Assembly (NCBI GenBank): GCA_016630905.1
Contig: WBMQ01000010.1
Span: 186,001 to 250,000 of the forward strand
From: Capillidium heterosporum
Lineage: Eukaryota > Entomophthoromycota > Entomophthoromycetes > Entomophthorales > Capillidiaceae
DNA: 64,000 bases
Reading direction: 5' to 3'
Each line of letters starts with the position of its first letter. Position 1 is the first letter of the stretch. A program made the position numbers and the translations under genes. Below the pieces are notes generated by a model. The model searched no databases, was not told where the DNA came from, and worked only from the letters and a program-made list of their open reading frames with translations. Below, in pieces: positions 1 through 11,717 of this stretch.

Positions 1-369
1 GGTAGCGTTACTGGCCAATGCAGGTGGGAGGAACGGAGCACATGCTTCATTAGTCTCACATAGGTTGCAGTTGAGACCGGACCAACCCGGCTTGCAGCTA
101 CAGCTCTCGTTTGGTGGGGCTGGTGCTCTCTCATTGTTGTTGTCGGATAGTGCACCACACAGTGGTTTGGTGCAGTCGTCACCGCCGAACCCTACTGGAC
201 ACTGACATCGTCCGTCATGTTGATTGCAAATGCCGAAGTTGAAGCATTTGTAAACTGGTAGTTGGCAGTTGAAACAGGGTGGGCAGGTAGGTTGAGCGTC
301 CAAGATGTTGAGGCTGGGTGATGGTGTATGCGCTAAAACTGATGTTGCGAGCAGTAGCAGTAACTGCAT
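1..369 (-). CDS. Secreted EGF-like domain protein, N-terminal part (runs off window)
   Basis: Reading from an ATG at 369 towards base 1 gives 123 open codons without a stop, so the gene continues outside the window. The product starts with a hydrophobic leader ([13 protein letters not shown]) typical of a signal peptide. A Cys-rich segment follows, with EGF-like spacing: C-x5-GIC, then [12 protein letters not shown], and later a second [12 protein letters not shown]. The CxCxxGFxGxxC pattern is the usual EGF signature, so this should be a secreted or surface protein with disulphide-bonded modules. Fungal EGF-type proteins are poorly characterised and I cannot name a function. The downstream part could hold more EGF units or a membrane anchor. 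Confidence 0.7.
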   Translation of the reverse strand, partial: MQLLLLLATSVLAHTPSPSLNILDAQPTCPPCFNCQLPVYKCFNFGICNQHDGRCQCPVGFGGDDCTKPLCGALSDNNNERAPAPPNESCSCKPGWSGLNCNLCETNEACAPFLPPALASNAT

Positions 370-1995
370 TATATGTAACCTCAGTATCATCGTTAGTCGT
401 ACTATAGTTGGACTTTAAGTGTACTTGCAACTTGGAATTTTCTTATTGAAAGTGACTAAGTTTGCCAATCCATTTCAAGATGAGCTACATCCACCTCCCT
501 AATTGGATCCTAGGTCAGTTTTTTACGAAACAAATCCGTGACTATTGGTCTTATTAGTTACTTTTGGACTCGTACCTAAATATTGATTGATTCTGGACCT
601 ATCATTGGTGGAAGATGAAGGTTTAAGCGATATTTTACTAATGATCGAAGTGGTGGATTTCTTGTTTATTCTTCCAGATCAAACTCTGGCAAAGGTATTG
701 CCGAATGTTTACTTATGCTTAGTACATTGACATACCTAACCTCAAAGGCTATAAAATGGTCTGATATGTTTAGTAGAGGCTTTCATGAAGCATCTGTGGA
801 TTAATGGAATAGAACGTTAGTTTCCTGGTTGACAATTGCACTTATATATGCCGGAGAAATAGATATAGAAAAATCCAGTCACAAACACCACTATACTGTT
901 GAATATATATGGCAATTATAAATCAAACGGAATAGGAAATTATTATAAATTTTAATAATAGTGTTGCATTTTCTTAGTAATTATACATCACTCAACGAAA
1001 TGAATTTCAATACTTTCGAGTGTTATATAAACTCACATTTCAAAAAATTTCATAGCTATTGTCTCGTAAAAACGTTTGTGCATTTTATCGTACATACCAA
1101 GTAGCATAATAAAACTGTACAAATATTTGATCAATATCTACCCAAATCAGTAAACAAAACTTGGAGTTTGAAGATATCAAAGTTTGAAAGTTGTGCTAAA
1201 TTGATTGTAGATGATCTTTTCATTAAGGATGAAAAGGTCAAAGTTTAAAAGCAAAGGAGAGCTAGCCCCAAATCTACAACAAAAAGATCTAGGACGACAG
1301 TGCCCTGAGTAAATGCACCTCCCTTTTACGGCTTATATTACATATTAGATCACAGCATACACATTAAACGCATTCATTTAATTCCATACGAGCCAAGAAC
1401 TCAACAAAGCTGGATCCTCCAATTTGATTAAATGAACCCCTACTACCTTCTATAGGGTACGATTAAGGATTTCATAGAGCAACTTATTCTAGTTCCTTCG
1501 TACATGTAGTGGCATAAAAGCCAGTAAAATTTTACTACTACTAAAAGTTCTCACTACACCTCCGTTTTAATAGATGTGATAGGGGTAAAAGTTGCTTGGA
1601 AGGGAAAGTAGCTGTGGAGTTGGAAAAGGGATGGAGACCACCATCAAATAGCGAAAGCTATCGATTTCAAAGGTAAACGATGGAGATATGTGAAGTATGA
1701 TGTGTGTCAAGCTTTGCAAGACAAATTAATAATTGGCGTCAGTATATAAAAAATAAAAGCCAATTAACGACAATTCAACATGACAATGTGCGTGGTGGAG
1801 TAAACGGTAAGGTAGGTGGGGACCGATGATTTTTATAGAAAAAGGAGCCTACCAAAAAGTATACATAGAAAAGGCAAAAGAATAGTATATAAAGGGAACG
1901 ATACTCTCCAAACAAAGCTAACAAAAACTTGATTTTATTAAGTGCTAGTCACCTAAAGAACAGGAATATTTAATTAATAAACCATTTAATACACC
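370..1995. other. Intergenic, divergent promoter region
   Basis: AT-rich and without a convincing coding segment on either strand. It lies between the divergently transcribed EGF-like gene and the first LPMO gene, so it should carry both promoters. A TATA box for the LPMO is listed separately. Confidence 0.6.
1886..1893 (+). promoter_or_regulatory. TATA box upstream of first LPMO gene
   Basis: TATATAAA about 103 bases before the ATG at 1996. The same motif lies at similar distance before the other two LPMO genes, which supports a core promoter role. Confidence 0.55.
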
Positions 1996-3043
1996 ATGTA
2001 CGCAACCCTCTCAACTTTACTCCTAGCAACCGGCCTGTTTAACCTAGTTACCAGCCATGTCGAGATGCAGTCGCCACCCCCAAGAAAATCGCAGTACAAC
2101 AAAGGGTACGGGTCCATTGACTATAGTATGAACTCTCCTTTAGGAGCCTTCCCCTGCAAAGGGTACGCAGCCGGTCCCAGCGTAGGTACCTACCAAGCCG
2201 GTAACCAGATCCAAGTCCAGCTTCTAGGCTCAGCAACCCACAATGGCGGCCACTGCCAGTTCTCTCTAAGCTATGACGGTGGTCAAACTTTCGTTGTCAT
2301 CAAGACGATTTTATCTACCTGTTTAGTAAATACTCATAGCTACTCGGTCCAGATCCCTGATTCAGCACCTAGTGGCAACAACGTCGTCTTTGCCTGGTCC
2401 TGGGTCAACCGTACTGGCAACCGTGAATACTACATGAACTGTGCAGATATTAGTATTAAGGGAACTGCCAATGGCCAGATTACTGGTCCTAAGATGCTGA
2501 TTGCTAATCTGCCTGGCTACCCTACTATACCCGAATTTACTAATGGGGGTTACGATGGTGAGGATCTGTACGGTAAGTGCGGTACAGTTACGGTTGGAAA
2601 CAATGGCCAAGCTTACCCAGTTGCTGACAACGGTAGCCCGAATTCGGTTCAAGATAGCAATAGTAAAGAGTATAGTAAGCCTGCCCCTTCTTCATCCTAT
2701 TCGATTGCCAGTGATAATGGGAAGTTATAATCAAGTGGCTTCTTCTTCATTGCCTTCATCAACCTACCCAGTCAACAATGACAATGGAAGCTATGCTCCT
2801 TCATCGCCACCTTTGCCAATCTACTCTGTTGCTAATGGTAATGTAGACTACAATCAAGGTGTACCATCACCACTCCCCTCTTCAATTTACCCAGTTAATA
2901 ATAGCAATGGAGACTATGCTCAGGCTTCCCCTTCACCACCATCGTCACCATCCTATCAAGTAGACTACAACACCAACAGTCCAGTAACACCTCCAGCTTA
3001 TCCAACTCAACCGGTAGCTTCTACTCCTACCCCCTACTACTAA
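1996..3043 (+). CDS. AA11-like lytic polysaccharide monooxygenase, frameshifted C-terminal tail
   Basis: Secreted copper enzyme expected to cleave crystalline polysaccharide oxidatively, probably chitin by analogy with fungal AA11. Signal peptide residues 1-20 end at ...LVTS, leaving His21 as the mature N-terminus. His21 and His82 (in ATHNGGH) would form the histidine brace, with Tyr146 in NREYYMNC as axial residue. These blocks match the AA11 pattern (NSPL..FPCK, W.N..GNRE.YMNC). As read, the frame stops at 2730 after 244 residues. The next frame continues to 3043 with a Ser/Pro/Tyr-rich tail containing repeats of the type NNDNGSY. Removing one G of the GGG at 2719-2721 joins the two into 348 residues and makes another copy of this repeat. 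The tail is likely a disordered wall or linker region. The frameshift may be a sequencing error or a real mutation. Confidence 0.85.
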
Positions 3044-3541
3044 GTACTTTTGTGTTGTGATATAAGTTGGATATATTGTAAATTTATGGTAAAAGTTCCG
3101 GCAATTTTTTCTGTAAGTTTATATTTCGAGTTTCATTTTGAAAAGTTAATAAACGCATATATACATCACCTTTTTATTTTACATTTGTAAGCTTTGATGT
3201 ATTGACCTAAATATTTAAAAGTAAAGCCTGCTAGATATGGAAAGTTTATTACAATCGGGATGGTGATCAAAGGTTGGTGTTTATAAATCTTGGGCAGAGC
3301 TCTTTAGTAAGCAGTTATTTGGTGATGTAAAAAGTAAGATGGGATTGTGGTTGGACATACTATTGAGGATAAAGTTGAATCAAGCTCTATCCTGGTTTAT
3401 AAATAGTTTATAAGAGGATCGGTTGACTAGAATTGTAAAATATCAAATAATTTACAGTTTGATGGATAGTTTTATCGGTCTCAACTCTAAAATTAACATA
3501 GTTGTAAGTGCTTGTTTAGCCAAGTCCCATTAAATTTTTCC
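3044..3541. other. Intergenic, 3' end of LPMO gene
   Basis: Contains an AATAAA at 3148-3153 that fits polyadenylation of the LPMO transcript. I see nothing else recognisable. Confidence 0.5.
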
Positions 3542-3822
3542 ATGAGTCTTATATTCGAGAGCAGGGCTATGAGGAGGAAAATCCAAGACAAAGTCGGCTT
3601 AACTCTATTTGAGAACCTATTACTAGCTTTGCGTATTAATATTAGCAAAGGCGACAGCTTTAGAGTAAATTACTCGTTCCTATGTATTTTGTACTAAAGG
3701 ATGTTAGAGTATTTATTCATATGCTTGATATTCTGATTCTATGGTTGCAAGTTGAAAAGGTGGTTCGTTGCCAACTTTGTCTCAAAAGCTCTTTGATAAG
3801 GAATACGTATACTTCAAATTAA
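3542..3822 (+). CDS. Possible small spliced gene of unknown function
   Basis: Two 41-codon exons (3542-3664 and 3700-3822) join in frame across a 35-nt GTAAAT...AAAG intron with a TACTAAAG-like acceptor region, giving 81 residues. The first exon encodes a charged stretch (RAMRRKIQDK) and the second a hydrophobic helix (MLDILILWLQ) followed by two Cys (CQLC). I recognise no family. Intron size and phase fit this genome, but open stretches of this length can arise by chance. The segment could also be part of a larger unrecognised gene. Confidence 0.25.
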
Positions 3823-4069
3823 CCAACAAAAAGGTTCTTTATTGTAATATTATTGGTGGGTTTCATTTATATACTTTTATTTGCTCATTACTTTATACCC
3901 TTTATCAATCAATTAACTTTGGAGCTTATTTCATTGCACAGAATTTCCTTCAACTGAAAACCCTGGTAAAAATTGGCATTACCTCAAGAACCAACTTTAC
4001 ATTCGAATTTGAAGTTTCAAATAGCTCGACACAACATCAAGCTCTCCAAATAGTTAATGGCGCCAACTC

Positions 4070-7000
4070 ATGCCACTCTACAATAACAAAAAGTTCCCAC
4101 ATGTACCCGGTCAAAAAGGTCTACTCAAAAGGCAATATAGTGAAAAGAACCTGCCAGTTTACTACCACAATGATTCTAACCTAGTTGTTGAAGATTACAA
4201 GTTATATCAAATTAATTTATAATGCTAACATAAACTATAGAGACTACATATATTTAGTTAACATATTCAATCAACCGATTTGGGAGTGTAAGGTGAGTGG
4301 AAAGTCTAAGTTGACCTACAAACAAGCTTTAGAATCGGAGCAGTCCATCGAAGCCGATTTAATCAAGCGGCTTAGCCAAAGGACTCGCAAAGAGATCATC
4401 GACATAAACAAACGAAATTTGCAAATAGGTGTAGCCTCATCCATTAAATTTATTTACTTTTAATATAGAAAAAGATGTGAAGAAAAATTGGCTCGAGAGT
4501 ATAATAAATGAGCTTTACTCTACCTTTCATGAAGATGAGAACGTCATTTATAAAGTGGATAAGGCTGCTCAGTAAATTTTTAAATATTGAAATCTTTGAA
4601 CCTAAAATCTGGTGTAGCTATAAGGATGGAATTATCTTTCATCTGGAACAGGATTCAAATGTGCCTATCAACGGATTCGTTATGCAAACTTACTATGAAA
4701 AGTTTTATTCTGTTGGGGATTTGACCAATTCTGATATATTCAGAGTCTCTAGCGATTTTATAAAGTATATATTTCTATAGATATCCATTTTAAAAAGTAA
4801 AACTTAGGCACAAGGGAATTTTAAGTACGTTGAGCAAACCTCGACTAAAGAGCATTATAGAGACGTGGATTACCGACCTCCAGTCCAACTTAACGGCTTA
4901 CGATCTGTTCAAAGTAAATTTACATTTAAACTTATACTGATTACTGCTCATACAGGCAGGTATTCCCACTCAACCTGGGTTCAGTGTCGTTATCCCACGG
5001 ACCAACAAGAAGCAATTGCTCAGAAACATTACAGTACATGGTATTTTGATCATCCTACTTATAATTTATTAAGCTCGGTACCAAAGGTACAAACAGTACT
5101 GGAAGTAAATCTTCCAAAGTTCAACCCGAAAAAGCGCCCGATCATCCCTTACAAGCAAAGTTTCAAAAAGCCCCTCTAAATAAGTTGTATAACCAGAATG
5201 ATTCCAATCCAAAGTACGGTTCAGCATATGCTAAGCTGCAGACGGATATGGATGCAGTTACGCAGGTCAACAATAACGTTCAACAAGCACTGCCTTTTAA
5301 CAGCGCTATGCAGTTGATTAGCTCAAGTCCTTTCCGACCCGACAATCAGCCGTTACAACCAACCCAAAGTCCTAGGGCTGAACCAATGACAATCAATATC
5401 ACTCAGAAGGAAGAAACGAAGACCAGTGAAGAAACCCAATATATCCAAAAAGTAGAATCCAAGCTACGTACTGAAGAAATGAAGTTGGATGCTCTACGCC
5501 AAATCGTAGCCCGGACTATCCAAGAGGCAGAGGCCAGGGTACGTTTCGAGCAAATGAAGTTGGATACTCTACGCCAAACCGAGATTCAGCGAATCCAAGA
5601 GGTGGAGGTTAGCCTACGTCCCTTGAGAATGGAGCTGGAGACTCTACGCCGCGCCGAAGCTCAAAGAATCCATGAGGCAGAGATCAAGCGGCGTGCTGAA
5701 ATTCGACGAATCCAAGAGGAGGAGGAGGTCAAGCGACGCGTTGAAGAGGTGAGATTGGAGGCTCTACGTCAGACTAAAGCTCGTCATATCCAAATAGAGC
5801 TGGAGCAGCAAAGAGGTAACCTTTATGCAATATGGATCTTCAGAACCTTACTTTTTAGAGTAGCTTATGAGGCCTCCATTGTATACCCAGTTGAGGACCT
5901 GGAGATTCTTCCCAAGTTTGTGGTAGGTAGCCGGCCACAACCCATCGCCGTGAAATCCAGTATTCAGTTTGAAAAGATCGTCAAATTATGGTCCTTCTTC
6001 GACCTCTATAGGTAAAATTTTGCGCCGTGCTCCCTTTAACTTCTATTAGGGAATACTTTGATTTTGCAGCCCGACCTTTAATGGACCTAGAGGCAGATTT
6101 ACGCCGTAGCTTTACATCACTTGATGATGACCGCTTCCCAATCGAAAGGCTTGTAGTTCAACTGCTAGAACTGATAATAGCCGACAAAGACGCCTTGGCC
6201 AACTTGTGGATCCCCGAAGGGATCAACGACCTTGAATATCAAAAAGAGGGATTGAGCATCACTGATATAGGTGACTGGCAGAAAGTTAAACTTCCGATCC
6301 AACCTGGCCGGTTTGGCCTCATTTTACTGGGCAGCATCAAGGAGGTAAATTTCTAAGTTGGGCTTTTAGCTTATTTATCTAGCTCTACTGTCAAGAGACG
6401 CTGCCCCACGGCCAAGCTACTATCCGGTTTTTGGAACAGGAAGGTAAGGTGGAAGACGTTAGGCTGCTAGAGATTCACCAAAGTCTGGTTGACCAGAACC
6501 TGGAGCAGGCTGATGTCAAAGTTTATCATACACGAACCCCCGGTAGTGGTATCCCCAAGTCCAACAAACGAGCTAAAAGGAGTAAGCCGGAACAAAAGAT
6601 TACCAACTCATCTGAAGCTTCAGACTCCAATCCAACTGACAACGACGAGGATTATGTAGAAGTGATAAATGAAGTGAAGGCTAAGGATATCAAGCAACGT
6701 AAGTTGGAGTACCAAGTCCAGTTAAGTTATTACGGACTTCCCTTCGACTGGCAGGTTGACCTACTAGTCTTCTTAGTCGAGATGGCTGCCGGGACTACCA
6801 TGATCCGGTAATTTATTCCCACTTCAAACGAGCTAACAAAAATATAGAAGATGCATCGATCAGAATGTGTCCAAGGAAGCTGAACTGCGTAGGGAACGTG
6901 CCGATCTAACTAGGAGACGTAAGACCAATCAGGATGTTATAAGTCGGATAGAGCGGGAATTGGCACCCCTTGTCCAGGCCTATAAGTTGTTCCACGATCC

Positions 7001-8017
7001 GAATTTTACTAATTTACCTAAAGGAGGCTTCATTACTAACACCAACAGGAACTCCAACTAGAAATGGAGGATCCACCGTAGCTACTCAAGCTTCAGTTCT
7101 AAACTCCCAGTTGAACATCATCGATCCTAGCATCGCCATCCTCATTCCGACCTCGCGACAGGGTGCAGGTTTACTCAACCAGCAGATCTTGAGTAAGCAA
7201 GAGCAACTCCACCGGCTACAGGTGGAAACCTCCAAGATGCAAGGCAAGGTATTTTTTAAAACAACTTCAAACCCGTACTGACTGTCGGTTTAGATTGACT
7301 GCGTTGCTGACGAGCTTGAGGAGTTGAATACGGACCAGAAATTCAAACCTATAGGTAAAGACCGGTTCCACAACACGTACTACTTTATTCCGGCCAGCCA
7401 GTTCGTCTCCTTTAAAAGTAATGGTTATATCGACGGACCTAAACTACTCATCGAAGTCCCGTTCAACTACCAAGGCATCGTCCAGTTCACCGGCTATGAT
7501 TCGCAAACGATAGCCTATCGCAAGCAACTTAGCCGGGACTGTTGACACTTCCCTACCGATGGAAAAGTGGTGGGACCGATCTGGATTCGCTTACTACCAG
7601 TACCAGGATGAGGTAGCCTACCTCATTGGATGGCTATCCGATAAAGGGGTGAGAGAAAGGAAACTGCAAGCCAATCTGAGGTCTTTACTCAAAAATTTTC
7701 CCACTGCCGTTATTGAGATTGAAGAGGATGCCAAGACACCTGCACTTGTTCAGAAAGGAAATGCTGATGAACAGAAGGGTGACATCCTTACCCAGATGAA
7801 CCAAATTGTCGAGCAAGGAGATCAGAGCGCAAATAACAGTGAGATTGTTGAAGGGAGTGGTCCTATCCAAGAGAACCAATCTACCGACCAAGTTAATTCA
7901 AATAAAGGTGGTAGAGTTAGTAAAAAGGATAGTCCTACCCAAAAACATCAAGTTGCCGATAAAAGTAACTCAGCTAAAGATGGTAAAGCTGCTAGGAAAC
8001 TATCAGTTGGAAGTTAA
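4070..8017 (+). CDS. ITC1: ISWI-complex subunit, WAC-DDT-WHIM protein (Itc1/Acf1-like)
   Basis: Nuclear accessory subunit of ISWI chromatin remodellers, binding DNA and the ATPase. Predicted exons, all phase-consistent: 4070-4200, 4241-4428, 4469-4571, 4618-4764, 4808-4913, 4956-5033, 5074-6011, 6050-6344, 6383-6807, 6848-6985, 7062-7248, 7294-8017. A further in-frame 48-nt intron is possible at 5816-5863. The product is about 1150 residues, close to yeast Itc1. It starts MPLY like other WAC domains, with WECKVSGKSKLTY and QALESE in the WAC core. A Lys/Arg/Glu-rich coiled coil with repeated LRQ units follows (about 330-500). Next come a DDT domain around FEKIVKLWSFFDLY and WHIM motifs (PIGKDRFHNTYYF; WLSDKGVRERKL). 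The last exon needs a one-base shift between 7511 and 7545: either a sequence error or a damaging indel. The first exon-10 donor (GTTGTT) is unusual. Confidence 0.8.
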
Positions 8018-8078
8018 AGTTGTAAAATAAAAATTTGCAGATCATATCACTAATTTTCAAAAACTTTGCTTATTTATT
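8018..8078. terminator. Compact convergent 3' ends
   Basis: Only 61 bases separate the stop codons of the Itc1-like gene (+) and the carboxylase gene (-). The stretch is A/T-rich with AATAAA-like signals on the plus strand near 8027 and on the minus strand near 8070. The two transcripts probably overlap at their 3' ends. Confidence 0.5.
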
Positions 8079-10532
8079 TCATTTCTCCTCCTCTACAAAC
8101 TTGACCAAGACGGCCTTATCAGGTACCAGTTGACCAACCGTATCGAAGACCACTTTGTCGACAACAGCATCTTTAGGTGCCTTGATCGTATGCTCCATTT
8201 TCATAGCCTCCAAAACTACCAAAGGTTGGCCCTGCTTGACGACATCTCCTTTCTTGACCAAGACTTGCGAGATTTTGGAAGGCATGGGGGCAAGTACACT
8301 TCCCAAAGTGGTAGCGTTATCCTCCAGCATATGCTTAGGTTTGGGGATTTCCAACTGGATGGTATGCAGTCTAGGATGGAAGACTTGGATGGAGTCCTTG
8401 AACTGGACGGCCGTTACTTTGAGTTTAGAGGTGGAGAAGTCGATGGTTAGGTCATTGCCCTTTACATCCGATAACTTGACACCTTCAACTTTGGAGACGT
8501 GGTTGTCGTCGTACTTAATTTCGAAGGTGTAGGTGTCAGTCTTGGCATCCAAAGTGACATCAATGGCCAGTTTGGATTTGGATTCCAAGCCGTAGGTCAA
8601 ATCAAAGTGCCACTTGGGCTTGAGGTTGGGCTGGAATTTGTCGTTGAAATTCCAGGGCGAGTTAGGGTCACTGGTCGAAGTGGTTGGTCGCTGGGTCAAC
8701 AACTTCTCCTCGTGTAGGAGTTTAAGTACAGCTGGGATGACCAACTCGGTGTTGAGATGAGGCTCGGGTTCAGGGGAACAGCTCCTTTTCGAATTTCTAA
8801 TTGCAAAGTATAAGCATCAGTAGAAAGCATCGTTTTACCTTGATGAATCCAGTCTCTACTTCTCCACGCTTGAAGGCCTCATGCTTGGCTAACCTACCCA
8901 AAAAGTCCAAATTGGTTTTTAATCCAACGATTTTGTAGTCCTTCAAGGCGGTAATCAACTTCTTGAGCGCTTCATCACGGTCCTTACCGTAGACGACCAA
9001 TTTGGCAATCATAGGGTCGTAGTGTACGGAAACTTGGTCTCCCTCGATGACACCAGTCTCAACACGAACTAAACCGGGGGTAGGTTCGGGAGTACGTACA
9101 TAAGCTAAGGGCCCGACGTCGGGTAAGAAGTTGTTGTCAGGGTCCTCGGCATAGATACGTGCTTCAAAGGCGTGTCCCTTCAACTTGATCTGGTCCTGGC
9201 TTAGGGGTAAGGGGTTACCAGCTGCCACCTTTATAAATAGTAAATCTTAAATTTTTCATAAAAATAGTTACGTCAAGCTGCCACTGTACCAAGTCAACGT
9301 TGGTGACCATCTCGGTGACAGGATGTTCGACCTGTAACCTAGTGTTCATCTCCATAAAATAGAATTTTCCGGTTTCGTTGTCCATGATGAATTCGACGGT
9401 ACCGGCACCTACGTACCCGACAGCTTTGGCAGCAGCAACCGCCTTGGCTCCGAACTCGGCTTGTAATTCCTTGCTCAAATTGGGGGCTGGGGATTCTTCC
9501 AGAACCTTTTGATGACGGCGCTGGACCGAACAATCACGTTCGTACAGATGGACAGCTTGACCCTGGGTATCGGCGAAAATTTGGACTTCGACGTGGCGAG
9601 GTGTAGTTAGATACTTCTCGACCAATACTTGATCGTCACCGAAGGACTTGGTGGCCTCACGTTTGGAGGATTCCAACATGGGCAAGAATTCGTCGGCATT
9701 AAAGGCGATACGCATACCCTTACCACCTCCACCTTTGATGGCTTTGATAAGTACGGGGTACCTTCAAGCTATAGTTAGTCTCTACGCTTACAAAATCAAA
9801 ATAAAACTTACCCGATTTTTTCAGCCTGTTCTTTTAGGAAGTTGGGGTCTTGGTTAGAGCCGTGATAACCAGGTACAACGGGTACACCAGCAGCCTCCAT
9901 AATCTTTTTGGATTCTGACTTGGAACCCATGGCAATCATGGCTGAGGCTGGAGGACCAATAAAGGTAATATTTTCTTTACTTAGCAGATCAGCAAAGTCC
10001 GAGTTTTCACTTAAGAATCCGTAACCAGGATGGATGGCCTTTTAAGTTTATAATTAGATTTTTTTAGCTTACTATATTACCTGGGCTCCAGATAGGCGTG
10101 CAACTTCAACGATCTTATCCATGCGTAGGTAACTTTGTGCCGATGCAGCAGGTCCAATGCAGTAAGCTTCATCAGCCTTACAAAAATAAATTTCTTAAAT
10201 GTTAAAAAATAGGTACCTGTTTGGCATGCTGGGCATCCCTATCGGCTTCTGAGTATACGGCGACTGTCTTTACACCGAGTTGCTTGGCGGTACGCATAAC
10301 ACGTAAAGCAATCTCACCACTTTTGAATTTCAATTAAATATAATAAAACAAAGTTTAAAGCTACCGGTTGGCAATAAGGATCTTGTCGAAGAGAGGCTTC
10401 TTAGCTACATAAAAGCATTTCAATACTCTTTCGTCTCCAAGTTATTAAATTACCTGTAGTCGTACTTACGGTACGTAGTAGACCTTTCCCCTTAAGGCTG
10501 GTATATGCTAATCGGTTGAGTTTCGTCAGCAT
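8079..10532 (-). CDS. MCCC1: Methylcrotonoyl-CoA carboxylase subunit alpha, mitochondrial
   Basis: Biotin-dependent subunit of the leucine-degradation enzyme that carboxylates 3-methylcrotonyl-CoA in mitochondria. Eight exons on the minus strand: 10532-10454, 10404-10365, 10319-10217, 10176-10081, 10038-9812, 9761-9272, 9228-8839, 8796-8079. The N-terminus ([17 protein letters not shown]) looks like a mitochondrial presequence. Biotin carboxylase follows: [21 protein letters not shown], the [11 protein letters not shown] loop, [14 protein letters not shown]. The biotin-attachment motif EAMKMEH lies near the end. About 713 residues with BC then BCCP fits MCC-alpha; propionyl-CoA carboxylase alpha is the main alternative. 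The last exon has one extra base near 8771-8776, putting a stop after KELFP while the next frame continues smoothly, so a sequencing error or a null allele must be considered. Confidence 0.88.
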
Positions 10533-11717
10533 GTTGTTGATGTCCTCTGACTTTAGTTCAAAGTTTTCGAAAAGGTCTCAAAGTTCAAAACTTGGGAAAC
10601 TCGAATTCAAGGGATTTTGACCTAAACTTTGACAACTGACGTCAAATTCTAACTTGTTACCCGGCTGATTTTTAACTTTTGAGAAGCGATTGGCTAGGAT
10701 TCAAATTTGAGTTGGGTTAGGAGGATTTGGTTTTGGCAAGTATTGGGATGTTGAGTTGGGCTTCGAAGGGATAGAAATAAGAATCGATAGACTTATTGAA
10801 GATGAAGATGTTTGGGAAAGTATGTATACCATATATCTGGAAACATACAAGATATAGTTTTATAAAATTTTGATTTAACATGAATTTCTTAAAGATTTCA
10901 TACATTATACTTTTTAAATGTAATGAATCGTTCTAAGCTTTCCATACATTACCTTTACAGTATAGCTCCTTATATATACTGTTATGATATTCAATTTAGC
11001 GGCTTGTATACCTATATACAAATACTACCTTCCTTCCAACTAGCTCTTTCAGGACACACGATGAGAAAGATAATACCTCTGGAAGAAACGTTGCCTATAT
11101 CAATTTAATTTAGTTGCTTTCCAATAATAGTTGACATTTATAGAAATAGAATTTTAATATATATATAAATCTAGCATTTATTTGAAAAACAATGTATATT
11201 TTATTATATAAATGTGATATGTAGCCCTTAAATAAATGCAGGTGGATTGCAAACTGGAGGTCAAATATGTATATAGGCTAGCCTTATATTGACGAATATG
11301 TATGCTTTATTGATATTTATTAGCTTAACAAAGCAATGTTATAAATTATATATAATGTATAAGGAGGCTGTTTATCCAGATACTATATGTAAATATTCAT
11401 TCAGGCTATCATAGACAATCCAACTACGTATAAAATCCAAAATTTTATAATCTTCAGAAAATGACTAAACTCAGCACTTCTATGTTCTTTTAAATAGTCA
11501 TTAATATATATATTTATTCAATTATATTTAACTTTTAATTTGGAACAATAATAAATTTGACAATTCCAGCTGCACAATAGAAGAGTGTAGAATGTTCATT
11601 TCCAAGCTTACGAATCCAACACCTCATTCGTCAGTATAAAGAACCAAGTAAATTTCAACAAGAACCAGTTCAACCAAGTCAGGAGAAACCCAACAACCTT
11701 TGTAAAGAAAATATAAT
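10533..11717. other. Intergenic, divergent promoter region
   Basis: AT-rich spacer between the divergent carboxylase and Dsk2 genes. Short open stretches here have no protein-like character. It presumably carries both promoters, but I see no clear TATA box. Confidence 0.55.

Noticed and set aside
2362-2652. Minus-strand open frame inside the first LPMO
   Set aside because: It is antisense to the conserved catalytic domain and its protein has no domain; similar shadows occur in the other LPMO genes.
4865-5179. Apparent separate 104-residue protein
   Set aside because: It covers exons and an intron of the Itc1-like gene in the wrong frame; phase-consistent splicing in another frame fits the WAC-linker region better.
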